DNA of 57,942 bases from Pimelobacter simplex (lineage in GTDB: Bacteria; Actinomycetota; Actinomycetes; Propionibacteriales; Nocardioidaceae). Below are positions 1-9,014 of this stretch, in pieces. Under the pieces are notes generated by a model. It saw only the letters and a list, made by a program, of their open reading frames with translations, made no database searches and was not told the origin of the DNA. Position numbers and translations under genes: made by a program. Location of the stretch: NCBI GenBank assembly GCA_016803235.1, contig JADCLI010000038.1, positions 1 through 57,942 of the forward strand, in the 5' to 3' direction. Positions within the stretch are counted from its first letter, which is position 1, and every line of letters begins with the position of its first letter.

Positions 1-380
1 CCGCCTCGGCGGGGAAGAACTTCATGTCGGTGAGGCCCGCGTCGAGCACGGCCATCACCTCGGAGACGGTCGAGGTGCCGGGCAGGAAGGGCACGCCGGT
101 GTCCTGCAGCGCGTCCAGCAGTGAGGGCGTGCAGCCGGGGGAGACGAGGAAGCCCGCGCCGGCGGCCACCGCGGCCGATGCCTGGTCCGGCGTCACGATG
201 GTCCCGGCGCCGAGCGCGATCTCGGGCACCTCGGCGGCGATGGCCCGGATCGCCTCCAGCGCGACCGGGGTGCGCAGGGTGAGCTCGATGGCGGGCAGGC
301 CGCCGTCGACGAGCGCCCGGGCGAGGGGGACGGCGCTCGCCAGGTCGTCGACCACGACGACCGGCAGCACGGGGACCAGG

Positions 381-394
<14 letters not shown>
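1..394 (-). CDS. eda: KDPG aldolase, C-terminus cut off by the window edge
   Basis: Cleaves 2-keto-3-deoxy-6-phosphogluconate to pyruvate and glyceraldehyde 3-phosphate, the last Entner-Doudoroff step, in the cytosol. The frame reads [17 protein letters not shown], then [13 protein letters not shown], and reaches the Schiff-base lysine region DMKFFPAEA at the window edge, so about 131 of the usual ~205-210 residues are visible. The TTG start at 394 was chosen because GGAGG lies 6 nt upstream and the first residues fit the family. It overlaps the last 14 bases of edd in another frame, which suggests translational coupling. The family is secure; the TTG start is an inference. Confidence 0.93.
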
Positions 395-2224
<1,830 letters not shown>

Positions 2225-2228
<4 letters not shown>

Positions 2229-3700
2229 CGCCCGACCTCCTGCCAGGTGCGACCGTCGCGAGCAAGCAGCCGCTCGGCGGCTGCCGGCCCCTCGGTCCCG
2301 GGGTGGTAGCGGACGGGTTCGACGCCGGCCTCCTGCCACTGCGCGAGGATCGGCTCGACCCAGCCCCACGCCGCCTCCACCTCGTCACGGCGCATGAACA
2401 GGGTGGGGACGCCGCGCATCACGTCGCGCAGCAAGCGCTCGTACGGCTCCGGGCTGCGCTCGTCGAACGCCTCGGCCCAGGTCAGGTCGAGCGACGCCGG
2501 GTGCAGCCGGATCCCGCCGGGGCCGGGGTGCTTGGCGGTGAGGTGCAGCTGCATGCCCTCGTCGGGCTGCATCCGGATGGTCAGCCGGTTCGGGGTCGTG
2601 ACGCCCTCGCTGTCGGGGAACATCGCGTGCGGCGGCTCCTTGAAGACCACCTCGATCGTCGACTCCTGGCGGGCCAGCCGCTTGCCGGTGCGCAGGTAGA
2701 ACGGCACGCCGGACCACCGCCAGTTCTGCACCTCCGCCCGCAGCGCGACGAAGGTCTCGGTGGTGCTGGGGTGGCCGAGCTCGGCGCCGTACGACGTGTA
2801 CTGGCCGCGCACCGTCGCCCGGTCGACGTCCACCCCGGTGAGCGGTGCGAGCGCGCGCAGCACCTTGAGCTTCTCGTCGCGGACGGCGTCGTGCGCGTCG
2901 CCGCCGACGTACGACGGCGGCTCCATCGCGACCAGGCAGAGCAGCTGCAGCAGGTGGTTCTGCACCATGTCGCGCAGCGCGCCGGCCCGGTCGTAGTAGT
3001 CGCCGCGCTCGCCGACGCCGAGGGTCTCGGCGACCGTGATCTGGACGTGGTCGACCCAGCGCGAGTTCCAGATCGGCTCGAGGAAGACGTTGGCGAACCG
3101 GGTGACGAGGAGGTTCTGCACGCTCTCCTTGCCGAGGTAGTGGTCGATCCGGAAGATCTGGCGCTCCTCGAAGACCCGGCCGACGGCGTCGTTGACCTGC
3201 CGCGACGAGGCGAGGTCGGCGCCGATCGGCTTCTCGAGGACGACCCGGCACCGCGGGGTGACCAGGCCGAGGTCGTCGAGCCGGTCGCAGATCGGCCCGA
3301 ACAGGTCGGAGGCGACGGCGAGGTAGTGGATCCGGGTCGCCTCCTCGCCTGCCGGCCGCGATGCCGGCCGGTCCTTGAGGAGCCCGTGCAGCCGGTCCCA
3401 GTCCTCGGCGGAGCCGACGTCGAGGGTGAGGTGGTGCAGCCGGGCGGTGAGCCGGTGCAGCGCTCCCGCCTCGAGGTGGTCCTCGGCGACGTGGTCGAAG
3501 AGGGCGCGGGTGACGAGGTCGCGGTAGCCGGCGTCGTCGAGGGGACTGCGGGAGACGCCGATGATCCGGGTGCCCGCGGGCAGCTGGCGGCGGCGCTCCT
3601 GCTCGTAGAGCCCCGGCAGCAGCTTGCGCAGGGCCAGGTCGCCGGTGCCGCCGAACACGGTGAAGTCGCAAGGGGGAAGCACGAGGTCGGGTGCGGTCAC
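2225..3700 (-). CDS. zwf: Glucose-6-phosphate 1-dehydrogenase
   Basis: Oxidises glucose 6-phosphate to 6-phosphogluconolactone with NAD(P)+, feeding both the pentose phosphate and Entner-Doudoroff routes. The 491-residue product shows the nucleotide-binding [17 protein letters not shown] at the N-terminus and the active-site [14 protein letters not shown]. The GTG at 3700 is chosen because TACGGT followed by 7 nt precedes it, the leaderless -10 arrangement seen across this window, and because the product then begins just before the Rossmann segment. An upstream in-frame ATG would run through the palindrome at 3734-3753. It is first gene of zwf-edd-eda and divergent from a ROK repressor that is its likely regulator (inference). 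Confidence 0.96.
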
Positions 3701-3707
3701 CCGTGCA

Positions 3708-3713
3708 ACCGTA
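3708..3713 (-). promoter_or_regulatory. -10 element of a leaderless zwf promoter
   Basis: On the minus strand TACGGT lies 7 nt before the zwf GTG, so transcription would begin at or next to the start codon and no Shine-Dalgarno sequence is needed. No convincing -35 hexamer was found; the palindrome at 3734-3753 lies where it would be. Confidence 0.55.
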
Positions 3714-3733
3714 GTGCGTAAGAGTGTCTGAAG

Positions 3734-3753
3734 AAAGTCATCCTTATGACTTT
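3734..3753. promoter_or_regulatory. 20-bp palindromic operator between zwf and the ROK regulator
   Basis: AAAGTCAT-cctt-ATGACTTT is a perfect inverted repeat with 8-bp arms, unusually AT-rich for this DNA. It lies 34-53 nt upstream of the zwf start and 38-57 nt upstream of the ROK start, so one bound repressor could cover both promoter regions. The ROK protein is the obvious candidate ligand-responsive repressor; that pairing is inferred from position. Confidence 0.7.
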
Positions 3754-3776
3754 TTCGGGACAAAGTAGCCCGGGTT

Positions 3777-3782
3777 TAGAGT
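3777..3782 (+). promoter_or_regulatory. -10 element of the ROK regulator promoter (leaderless)
   Basis: TAGAGT sits 8 nt before the ATG at 3791. A GGAGG lies only 1 nt before that ATG, too close to serve as a ribosome binding site, which supports a leaderless message. Confidence 0.5.
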
Positions 3783-3790
3783 TCGGAGGC

Positions 3791-4990
3791 ATGACGGAGG
3801 TGCGGCAGCCGGTCGGCCGCGACACAGCGACGGCGGGTGAGCTGTTCGCGCTGGTGCGCGCCGGCCGCGCGGCGACCCGGGCGGACCTGGTCCGGCTCAC
3901 GGGCCTGTCCCGGACCGCGGTGGTCGCCCGGGTGAGCGCGCTCGGCGAGGCCGGGCTGCTCCGGGTCGGCGCCGACCTCGCCTCCACCGGCGGCCGCCCT
4001 CCCGGCAGCCTCGAGCTCGCCACCGACGCCGGGACGGTCCTCGCGATCGCGATCGGCCGGTCCCGCTCGCAGGTCGCCGTCTTCGACCTCGGCGGGACCG
4101 AGCTCGCCGCCTCGGCCGTCGACCACGAGGTCGGCGCCGGGCCCGACCTGGTGATGCCGGGCGTGGCTGACCAGCTGGCGCGATTGATCGGCCTGGTCAC
4201 GCCACCCGTGCTCGGCGTCGGGCTCTCGCTCCCCGGTGCGGTCGACACCGCGCGTGGGGTCAGCGTGGACACGCCCGTCATGGCCGGCTGGGACGGCGTC
4301 CCGCTGGCGCCGTACCTGACCGCGGTGGCGGGGGAGGCCCCGCTCTTCCTGGCCAACGACGCCGACATCCTGGCCCGCTCGGAGTACCTCGGGCACGCCG
4401 CCCAGGCCCGCGACCTGCTCGTGCTCAAGGCCTCCACCGGCCTCGGCCTCGGCGTCGTCGCCGACGGCCGGATCGTCACCGGCGCCCTCGGCGCCGCCGG
4501 GGACCTCGGCCACACCAAGGTCCCCGAGGCGGCCGGCCGGCCCTGTCGTTGTGGGGACGTCGGCTGCCTGGAGACGATCGCCGCCGGCTGGGCGCTCGTC
4601 GCGCGACTGCGCGAGGAGGGGCGCGAGGTCGAGCACGTCCGCGACCTCGTCGCCCACGCGCTGGCCGGCGACCCCGAGGCCAAGCAGCTGCTCCGCGAGA
4701 GCGGCCGGATGGTCGGCGAGCTGCTGGCCGTCGCCATCAACCTGCTCAACCCGCGCGCCGTCGTGCTCGGTGGGGACATGGCGGCGGCGTACGACGTCTA
4801 CGCCGCCGGCGTGCGCGAGGCGGTCTACGCCCGTGCCTCCGCCCTGGCGACCCGTGAGCTGCAGTTCCTCCCGGCAACGTACGGCGACCGGGCCGGCCTC
4901 GTCGGGTGCGCCGCCCTGGCGCTGGACGAGGTGCTCAGCCCGGGGGCCGTCGACGCGCGGCTGCGGAGCCTGGCCCGGGTCGGCGGCTGA
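3791..4990 (+). CDS. ROK-family sugar-responsive transcriptional repressor
   Basis: Likely repressor of the adjacent zwf-edd-eda operon. The 399-residue product starts with a winged helix-turn-helix (about residues 15-60: RADLVRLTGLSRTAVVARVS, then GGRPPG) followed by a ROK sugar-binding/kinase-like domain. The ROK zinc motif reads CRCGDVGCLETIAAGW, and a second signature, VAINLLNPRAVVLGGDM, is near the C-terminus. The N-terminal HTH marks it as an NagC/XylR-type regulator rather than a glucokinase. ATG 3791 was preferred over the in-frame ATG at 3746 because the earlier codon lies inside the palindrome. The effector is unknown; a glycolytic sugar or sugar phosphate would fit the context. Confidence 0.9.
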   Translation: MTEVRQPVGRDTATAGELFALVRAGRAATRADLVRLTGLSRTAVVARVSALGEAGLLRVGADLASTGGRPPGSLELATDAGTVLAIAIGRSRSQVAVFDLGGTELAASAVDHEVGAGPDLVMPGVADQLARLIGLVTPPVLGVGLSLPGAVDTARGVSVDTPVMAGWDGVPLAPYLTAVAGEAPLFLANDADILARSEYLGHAAQARDLLVLKASTGLGLGVVADGRIVTGALGAAGDLGHTKVPEAAGRPCRCGDVGCLETIAAGWALVARLREEGREVEHVRDLVAHALAGDPEAKQLLRESGRMVGELLAVAINLLNPRAVVLGGDMAAAYDVYAAGVREAVYARASALATRELQFLPATYGDRAGLVGCAALALDEVLSPGAVDARLRSLARVGG

Positions 4991-5023
4991 TGCCGGCTCG
5001 GCCCGGAGGACCGGCAGCGAGCC
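4991..5023. terminator. Possible hairpin between convergent genes
   Basis: TGCCGG at 4991-4996 can pair with CCGGCA at 5011-5016, and GGCTCG can alternatively pair with CGAGCC around it, in the 37-bp gap between the convergent ROK and GAF-regulator genes. Short and without a T-run, so only a weak candidate. Confidence 0.35.
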
Positions 5024-5027
5024 CGGG

Positions 5028-6248
5028 TCAGCGCAGGTCGGCGTCGAGGCGCGCGACCTGCCCCTCGACCAGGGCCCGCATCGGCGAGGACGCCGGTACG
5101 ACGGACCGCTGGGCCAGCCACATCTCGTAGTCGTCGCGCCCCCAGCCCGAGCGGGTCCACGTCGACATCAGGTCGGCCTCGCCCGAGCGCAACAGGGCCT
5201 GGCGCAGCGACGCGGCCAGCGACTCGCGCAACCGGACGACACCCGGCGCCGTGGAGCGTGGCAGCACCGGGCCGCCGTACCCCCGCATCGCGCCGCGCAG
5301 GTCGCCCGCCGCGAGCTGCGCCTCGACGGCGAGCCAGTCGCCGGTGACCGGGGCGGCGAGGCGGTAGGGGCGCGAGGCGACCAGCGCGTCGCCCAGCAGG
5401 CCGCGCATCCGGTTGAGCTCGGCGCGCAGGGTCGACCCGCCACCGTCCTCCTCGTAGAGCAGCACGCCGAGCTCGTCGCCCGACAGCCCCGCGGGGAAGG
5501 AGGCGAGCAGCGCGAGGATCTCGCTGTGCCGTCGCGAGAGCCGCAGCCGCGCGAGCTTGCCGCGCCCGTCGTCGACGGTCGCCAGTGCCTCGTCGTGTCC
5601 GAGCAGCTCGAGCACGATGCGCAGGCCGGTGGCGCGCTCGTCCCGCGCCGGGGGCGGTGCCTGCCGGGCCAGCTCGGCCTCCGCGAGGCGGGCGGCGGCG
5701 CGCACCATCGCCATCGTCTGCGGCACCACGAGCGCGTCGCCACCGGTCACGTCGAGGACCCCGAGCACCCGGTTGCTGCCCGGGTCGTGGATCGGCGTCG
5801 CGGCGCAGCTCCACGAGCGGACGGCCGAGCGGAAGTGCTCGTCCCGGGTGACCACGGCGTCGCGGCCGGTGGCCAGGGCGAGCCCCGGCGCGTTGGTGCC
5901 GGCCAGCCGCTCGTCCCAGTTGCTGCCCTCGACGAAGCCGATCCGCTCCGCCTCGCGCAGGCGCTCCGGCGTACCGCAGACCCACAGCAGGGTGCCCTCC
6001 GCGTCGGCCAGCGCCATCACCGCCCCGCAGTCACGCACCTCCCGCCCCAGCACGTCGTCGAGCAGCGGGAACACCCGCGCGAGCGCGTGCGCCTCGCGCT
6101 GGCCCCGCAGCTCCGGCGCGTCCAGGGCGATCGGCGCCTCGCGCTGCGTGACGTCGACGCCGGCGGCGGCGGAGCGTTCCCAGGACGCGGCGACCTCGGC
6201 GCGCATGCCGCGCGACCGGTTGTCCGGGGTCATCAGTGCAGTGGCCAC
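5028..6248 (-). CDS. GAF-domain transcriptional regulator (AcoR-like, no AAA+ domain)
   Basis: A 406-residue putative sensor-regulator. The N-terminal segment (SRGMRAEVAASWERSAAAGV) and the GAF-like middle (AVMALADAEGTLLWVCG, then SNWDERLAGTNAPGLALATG, then WSCAATPIHDP) match the N-terminal half of AcoR-type activators. The sigma-54 AAA+ module of those proteins is missing. A C-terminal winged-helix-like part (RLRLSRRHSEILALLAS, then LSGDELGVLLYEED) probably provides DNA binding. Similar actinobacterial proteins often sit beside aldehyde dehydrogenase or alcohol oxidation genes, but no such gene is adjacent here. GTG 6248 was chosen for a GGGAGAG just upstream. The target genes are unknown. 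Confidence 0.78.
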   Translation of the reverse strand: MATALMTPDNRSRGMRAEVAASWERSAAAGVDVTQREAPIALDAPELRGQREAHALARVFPLLDDVLGREVRDCGAVMALADAEGTLLWVCGTPERLREAERIGFVEGSNWDERLAGTNAPGLALATGRDAVVTRDEHFRSAVRSWSCAATPIHDPGSNRVLGVLDVTGGDALVVPQTMAMVRAAARLAEAELARQAPPPARDERATGLRIVLELLGHDEALATVDDGRGKLARLRLSRRHSEILALLASFPAGLSGDELGVLLYEEDGGGSTLRAELNRMRGLLGDALVASRPYRLAAPVTGDWLAVEAQLAAGDLRGAMRGYGGPVLPRSTAPGVVRLRESLAASLRQALLRSGEADLMSTWTRSGWGRDDYEMWLAQRSVVPASSPMRALVEGQVARLDADLR

Positions 6249-6298
6249 GGTGTCTCTCCCACGTGACGAGCGTCTCTCCGGACGACGATGACGGACAG

Positions 6299-6319
6299 AG
6301 GTTGCATCCAGGTTGCATC
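6299..6319. promoter_or_regulatory. Tandem direct repeat upstream of the GAF regulator
   Basis: AGGTTGCATC occurs at 6299-6308 and again at 6310-6319, an 11-bp repeat period matching one helical turn, about 50-70 bp upstream of the GTG at 6248. Such phased direct repeats often bind a dimeric regulator; autoregulation by the GAF protein is a guess. Confidence 0.4.
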
Positions 6320-6376
6320 GCCCGTGGCCGGTGCGCGGATCGGCACCGGGATTTCGGGCCGCCGACACCGCTCCGG

Positions 6377-6382
6377 TAATGT
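6377..6382 (+). promoter_or_regulatory. -10 element for tRNA-Ser
   Basis: TAATGT lies 7 nt upstream of the first tRNA base at 6390, the right distance for a -10 hexamer. The -35 region is not recognisable. Confidence 0.45.
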
Positions 6383-6389
6383 CTCCCGC

Positions 6390-6479
6390 GGTGACGTGTC
6401 CGAGCGGCCTAAGGAGAACGCCTCGAAAGCGTTTGTGGGCGCAAGTCCACCGAGGGTTCAAATCCCTCCGTCACCGCCA
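6390..6479 (+). tRNA. tRNA-Ser (anticodon CGA)
   Basis: Reads UCG serine codons. The acceptor arm pairs GGTGACG (6390-6396) with CGTCACC (6469-6475), followed by discriminator G and an encoded CCA at 6477-6479. The anticodon stem AACGC/GCGTT (6417-6421 and 6429-6433) encloses the loop CTCGAAA with anticodon CGA at 6424-6426. The long variable arm (TGGGC-GCAA-GTCCA) is the class II hallmark of serine tRNAs, and GGGTTCAAATCCC forms the T arm. The gene stands alone and is followed by a strong hairpin terminator. Confidence 0.97.
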
Positions 6480-6486
6480 GCCAGCG

Positions 6487-6519
6487 AAGAGCCCCCGTCG
6501 CATCCCGACGGGGGCTCTT
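6487..6519 (+). terminator. Rho-independent-type hairpin after tRNA-Ser
   Basis: AAGAGCCCCCGTCG (6487-6500) and CGACGGGGGCTCTT (6506-6519) form a perfect 14-bp stem with a 5-nt loop, 7 nt past the tRNA CCA. There is only a short T pair after it. From its end to the next gene at 6813 nothing further was recognised. Confidence 0.85.
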
Positions 6520-6812
6520 GCCGTTCCGCAGCCCCCGCACGGCTGCGAGGGCTGCGCCGAGGGCCGCTGCCAGGTGGGTGGACGACCCCCGTTCGGAGGT
6601 CAAATGGGCGGCAGTCGGCCCGCTCGCCTCCGCTGGACCGGGCTTCCGGCCTACCGTGACGCGGGGTCGGGTGCACCACCGCCGGCGAGTGGCTCCCCTG
6701 TGCGGGGGTGGTGGAGCCCGTCGGCACGTCGATGTCGTCCGGACACCGGCCGACCAGGGTGGGGCGATGCCCCCTGCCGCGATGCGGCCGGGGCGCTGGT
6801 CCGAGGGGAGTC

Positions 6813-8390
6813 ATGGAGCTCACGTCCGAGGAAGAGCTGCTCGAGCAGGTCCGTCAGGGGGCCGAGACCGCGTTCGGCACCCTGTTCGTCCGGCACCGCG
6901 CCCACGCGCTCGCCGTGGCGCGTCGTGTCGTCGGGGAGCGGGACGCGGAGGACGTCGTCGCGGAGGCGTTCGAACGGATCCTCGTGATCCTTCGCAGTGG
7001 TCGGGGACCGACGTCCACCTTCCGGCCCTACCTCGCCGTCACCGTCCACAACGTCGCCGTCAACCGGCTGCGTGGTCGCCGGCGGGAACGGGTCACCGAG
7101 CCGGGGGACCTGATCCCCCGGCTCGTCGCGGACGACACCTCCGGCCGGTACCTGACCGGCGCGGTGGTGCGCGACGCGTTCGCGTCCCTGCCCGCCCGCT
7201 GGCAGCAGGTGCTCTGGCTCTGCGAGGTCGACCGGGTGCCCCACGACGAGGTCGGTGAGCTCCTCGGCATCAACGCCAACGCGGTCGCCGCCCTGGCCCT
7301 GCGTGCCCGGCGCGGCCTTGCCGACGCCTACCTGGCGCAGTACGCCCGGTCGTCCGACTCGGCCGAGTGCCGGAAGATCGTCCACCACCTGCCCGGGTAC
7401 GTGAACGGCCACCTGACCCGCGCCCGGCGCGAGGCGGTGGACGCCCACCTGAGGACCTGTCGCAGCTGCCCGGCCGCGATCCTCGAGCTCGGCGAGGCGC
7501 GCCGCGACGTCGGCGCACTGCTGGCGCCGCTGGCCCTCGCGGCCGCGGCGGGAGTCGTCGAGGCGACATCGGTGACCGGGACCGTCGGCGTCGCCGTCGG
7601 CAAGGCCGTGGCCGGGGTGCTCGCCTCGACCGCGGTTGCGGGCGTCGTCGCCGGCCTCGCCCTGGTGGCGATCCGCGTGCCCGTCCCGCAGGACGCCGCG
7701 GCCGGGGAGCCGGTGACTCCGGGACCGGCCCGCACCGGCGAGCCGGTGTCCTCCGCGGAGACGGCCCAGGTCCCGCACGCCACCCCTCCCGTCGGTGCCG
7801 GGCGACCGGCTCCCGGGCGACCGGGTCCCGGGCGGCCAGCACAGCCCCGGCGTCACCGCACCATCGACGTCCTGGAGCACGACGCCGCCCCGCAGCAGTC
7901 CGCGCCGTCCGCGCCGTCCGCGCCGTCAGCGCCGTCGGCGCCGACGAGGGCGGAGGCTCCCGCGGTCCCGTCGCCGGACCCGACGACGAGCACGCCCACG
8001 GACGAGCCGACCCGCGTCAGCGCCGACCCCCGCCTGGGTACGCCGGTCCGAGATGTCTCGCCCTCGGGCCCGGCGTGGCGGCGGGTCACGATCCAGGTGG
8101 ACGGGGACGGGCTGCCCGTCCGGGTCGTCCTCGGCGGCGTCGGCGCCACCAGCTACTGCGTGACCGTCGCCGGAGCCGCCGGCGCCTGCGCCCCGCGCGC
8201 CCAGCACAGCCCCTGGGCCGAGACCGTGGTGGCCGGCGCCGGGACCACCGAGCTGACCATCGACGTCAAGGCCGCGCGGACGACGTACCTCACCGTCGGG
8301 ATCGCCGGCGTCGACGACCGCGACGCCGACCCGGGCAACAACGACCGGGCGATCGCGGTGCCGTCGCCCGGCCGGACCGACCACCACTGA
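6813..8390 (+). CDS. ECF sigma factor fused to a transmembrane zinc-finger anti-sigma domain
   Basis: A 525-residue one-piece sigma/anti-sigma protein. Residues ~10-90 are sigma region 2 (LFVRHRAHALAVARRVVGER, DAEDVVAEAFERI) and ~120-175 are region 4 (FASLPARWQQVLWLCEVD, EVGELLGINANAVAAL). Residues ~185-222 form a zinc-finger anti-sigma module ending HLRTCRSC (His212, Cys216, Cys219). A hydrophobic segment at ~264-288 would cross the membrane. It is followed by a Pro/Ala-rich stalk with an APS repeat (~363-378) and an extracellular domain of ~110 residues (VTIQVDGDGLPVRVVLGG). Sigma factors with C-terminal zinc-finger/TM extensions are a known class that acts as membrane-tethered one-component regulators. 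ATG 6813 follows GAGGGGAG. Target genes probably include the surface protein at 9015 (inference). Confidence 0.9.
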   Translation: MELTSEEELLEQVRQGAETAFGTLFVRHRAHALAVARRVVGERDAEDVVAEAFERILVILRSGRGPTSTFRPYLAVTVHNVAVNRLRGRRRERVTEPGDLIPRLVADDTSGRYLTGAVVRDAFASLPARWQQVLWLCEVDRVPHDEVGELLGINANAVAALALRARRGLADAYLAQYARSSDSAECRKIVHHLPGYVNGHLTRARREAVDAHLRTCRSCPAAILELGEARRDVGALLAPLALAAAAGVVEATSVTGTVGVAVGKAVAGVLASTAVAGVVAGLALVAIRVPVPQDAAAGEPVTPGPARTGEPVSSAETAQVPHATPPVGAGRPAPGRPGPGRPAQPRRHRTIDVLEHDAAPQQSAPSAPSAPSAPSAPTRAEAPAVPSPDPTTSTPTDEPTRVSADPRLGTPVRDVSPSGPAWRRVTIQVDGDGLPVRVVLGGVGATSYCVTVAGAAGACAPRAQHSPWAETVVAGAGTTELTIDVKAARTTYLTVGIAGVDDRDADPGNNDRAIAVPSPGRTDHH

Positions 8391-8486
8391 GCCGACGGGC
8401 CGGGTCGTCCGGCCGGGCCGGGTCGCGTCGAGAAGATCCTCCCCGAGGTCGCGTCATGATCGGGCCCGACGGTTGTCTCCCCAGGC

Positions 8487-8819
8487 ATGGGAGCCGTCAT
8501 CACGAACCGTTGCGCGGACGACCCGTCGCCCGATCGGGCCGACGACCGTCCGACCCGCGCCGCGTTGCAGCTGCTGGTCGACCACATGATCAGCGAGGGC
8601 GTCGCGGACCTCGACCGTCCGCACGTCCTGACCATCACCGAGGGTGGTCACACCTACGTCTCGGGCCCGTACGCCGACGCCCAGGCAGCGTTGTGCGCGC
8701 TCGAGGACGACCGGCGGGCCAATGCCGACGTCGTGGGGGAGCGCAGCCACCGCGTCACGCCGCTCCTCCCGCCGTTCTGTCCCCACCTCGTGGAGCGGCC
8801 GGCGGATGTCGACGGCTGA
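8487..8819 (+). CDS. Small conserved-looking protein of unknown function
   Basis: A 110-residue soluble protein without signal peptide or membrane segment, not assigned to a family. It reads like a genuine compact domain: PTRAALQLLVDHMISEGVAD, then HVLTITEGGHTYVSGPYADA and ALCALEDDRRANAD, ending in a Pro-rich tail. The GPYADAQ stretch resembles substrate-facing loops of small alpha/beta folds, but that is weak. It sits between the sigma/anti-sigma fusion and the thioester-sortase protein on the same strand, 96 nt after the former. No clear ribosome binding site precedes the ATG. Confidence 0.6.
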   Translation: MGAVITNRCADDPSPDRADDRPTRAALQLLVDHMISEGVADLDRPHVLTITEGGHTYVSGPYADAQAALCALEDDRRANADVVGERSHRVTPLLPPFCPHLVERPADVDG

Positions 8820-8830
8820 GCCCCGCGTGT

Positions 8831-8844
8831 CACCCGAACGGGTG
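8831..8844. promoter_or_regulatory. Short perfect inverted repeat before the surface-protein gene
   Basis: CACCCG-AA-CGGGTG lies 12 nt after the stop at 8819 and ~170 nt before the next start. It could be a weak terminator or an operator. The rest of 8845-9014 is GC-rich with further self-complementary stretches (around 8910-8940) and no recognisable gene. Confidence 0.4.
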
Positions 8845-9014
8845 TCATTTCGCCGCACCCGCGGCGCACGCCCCGCCATGGCTCGATCCGGTTCCTGCAG
8901 GATCTCCGCGCCCGGGGCGGGGCCCCGGGACCGGGCCGGACGAGACGTGCAGATCCATGTTGAACGACCCGCTGGTCGCGCCGGGCGCGACGTCGAGACG
9001 AAGGGGACAGATCA

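Noticed and set aside
3746..3790. Upstream ATG for the ROK regulator
   Set aside because: It lies inside the palindromic operator and adds residues not expected before the helix-turn-helix; ATG 3791 has a TAGAGT at leaderless spacing.
6390..6519. Integrative element attachment site at tRNA-Ser
   Set aside because: No integrase and no repeated tRNA 3' end were found in the window.
7900..7945. Short repeats resembling a CRISPR or microsatellite
   Set aside because: They are in-frame Ala-Pro-Ser codons in the stalk of the sigma fusion, with no spacers.
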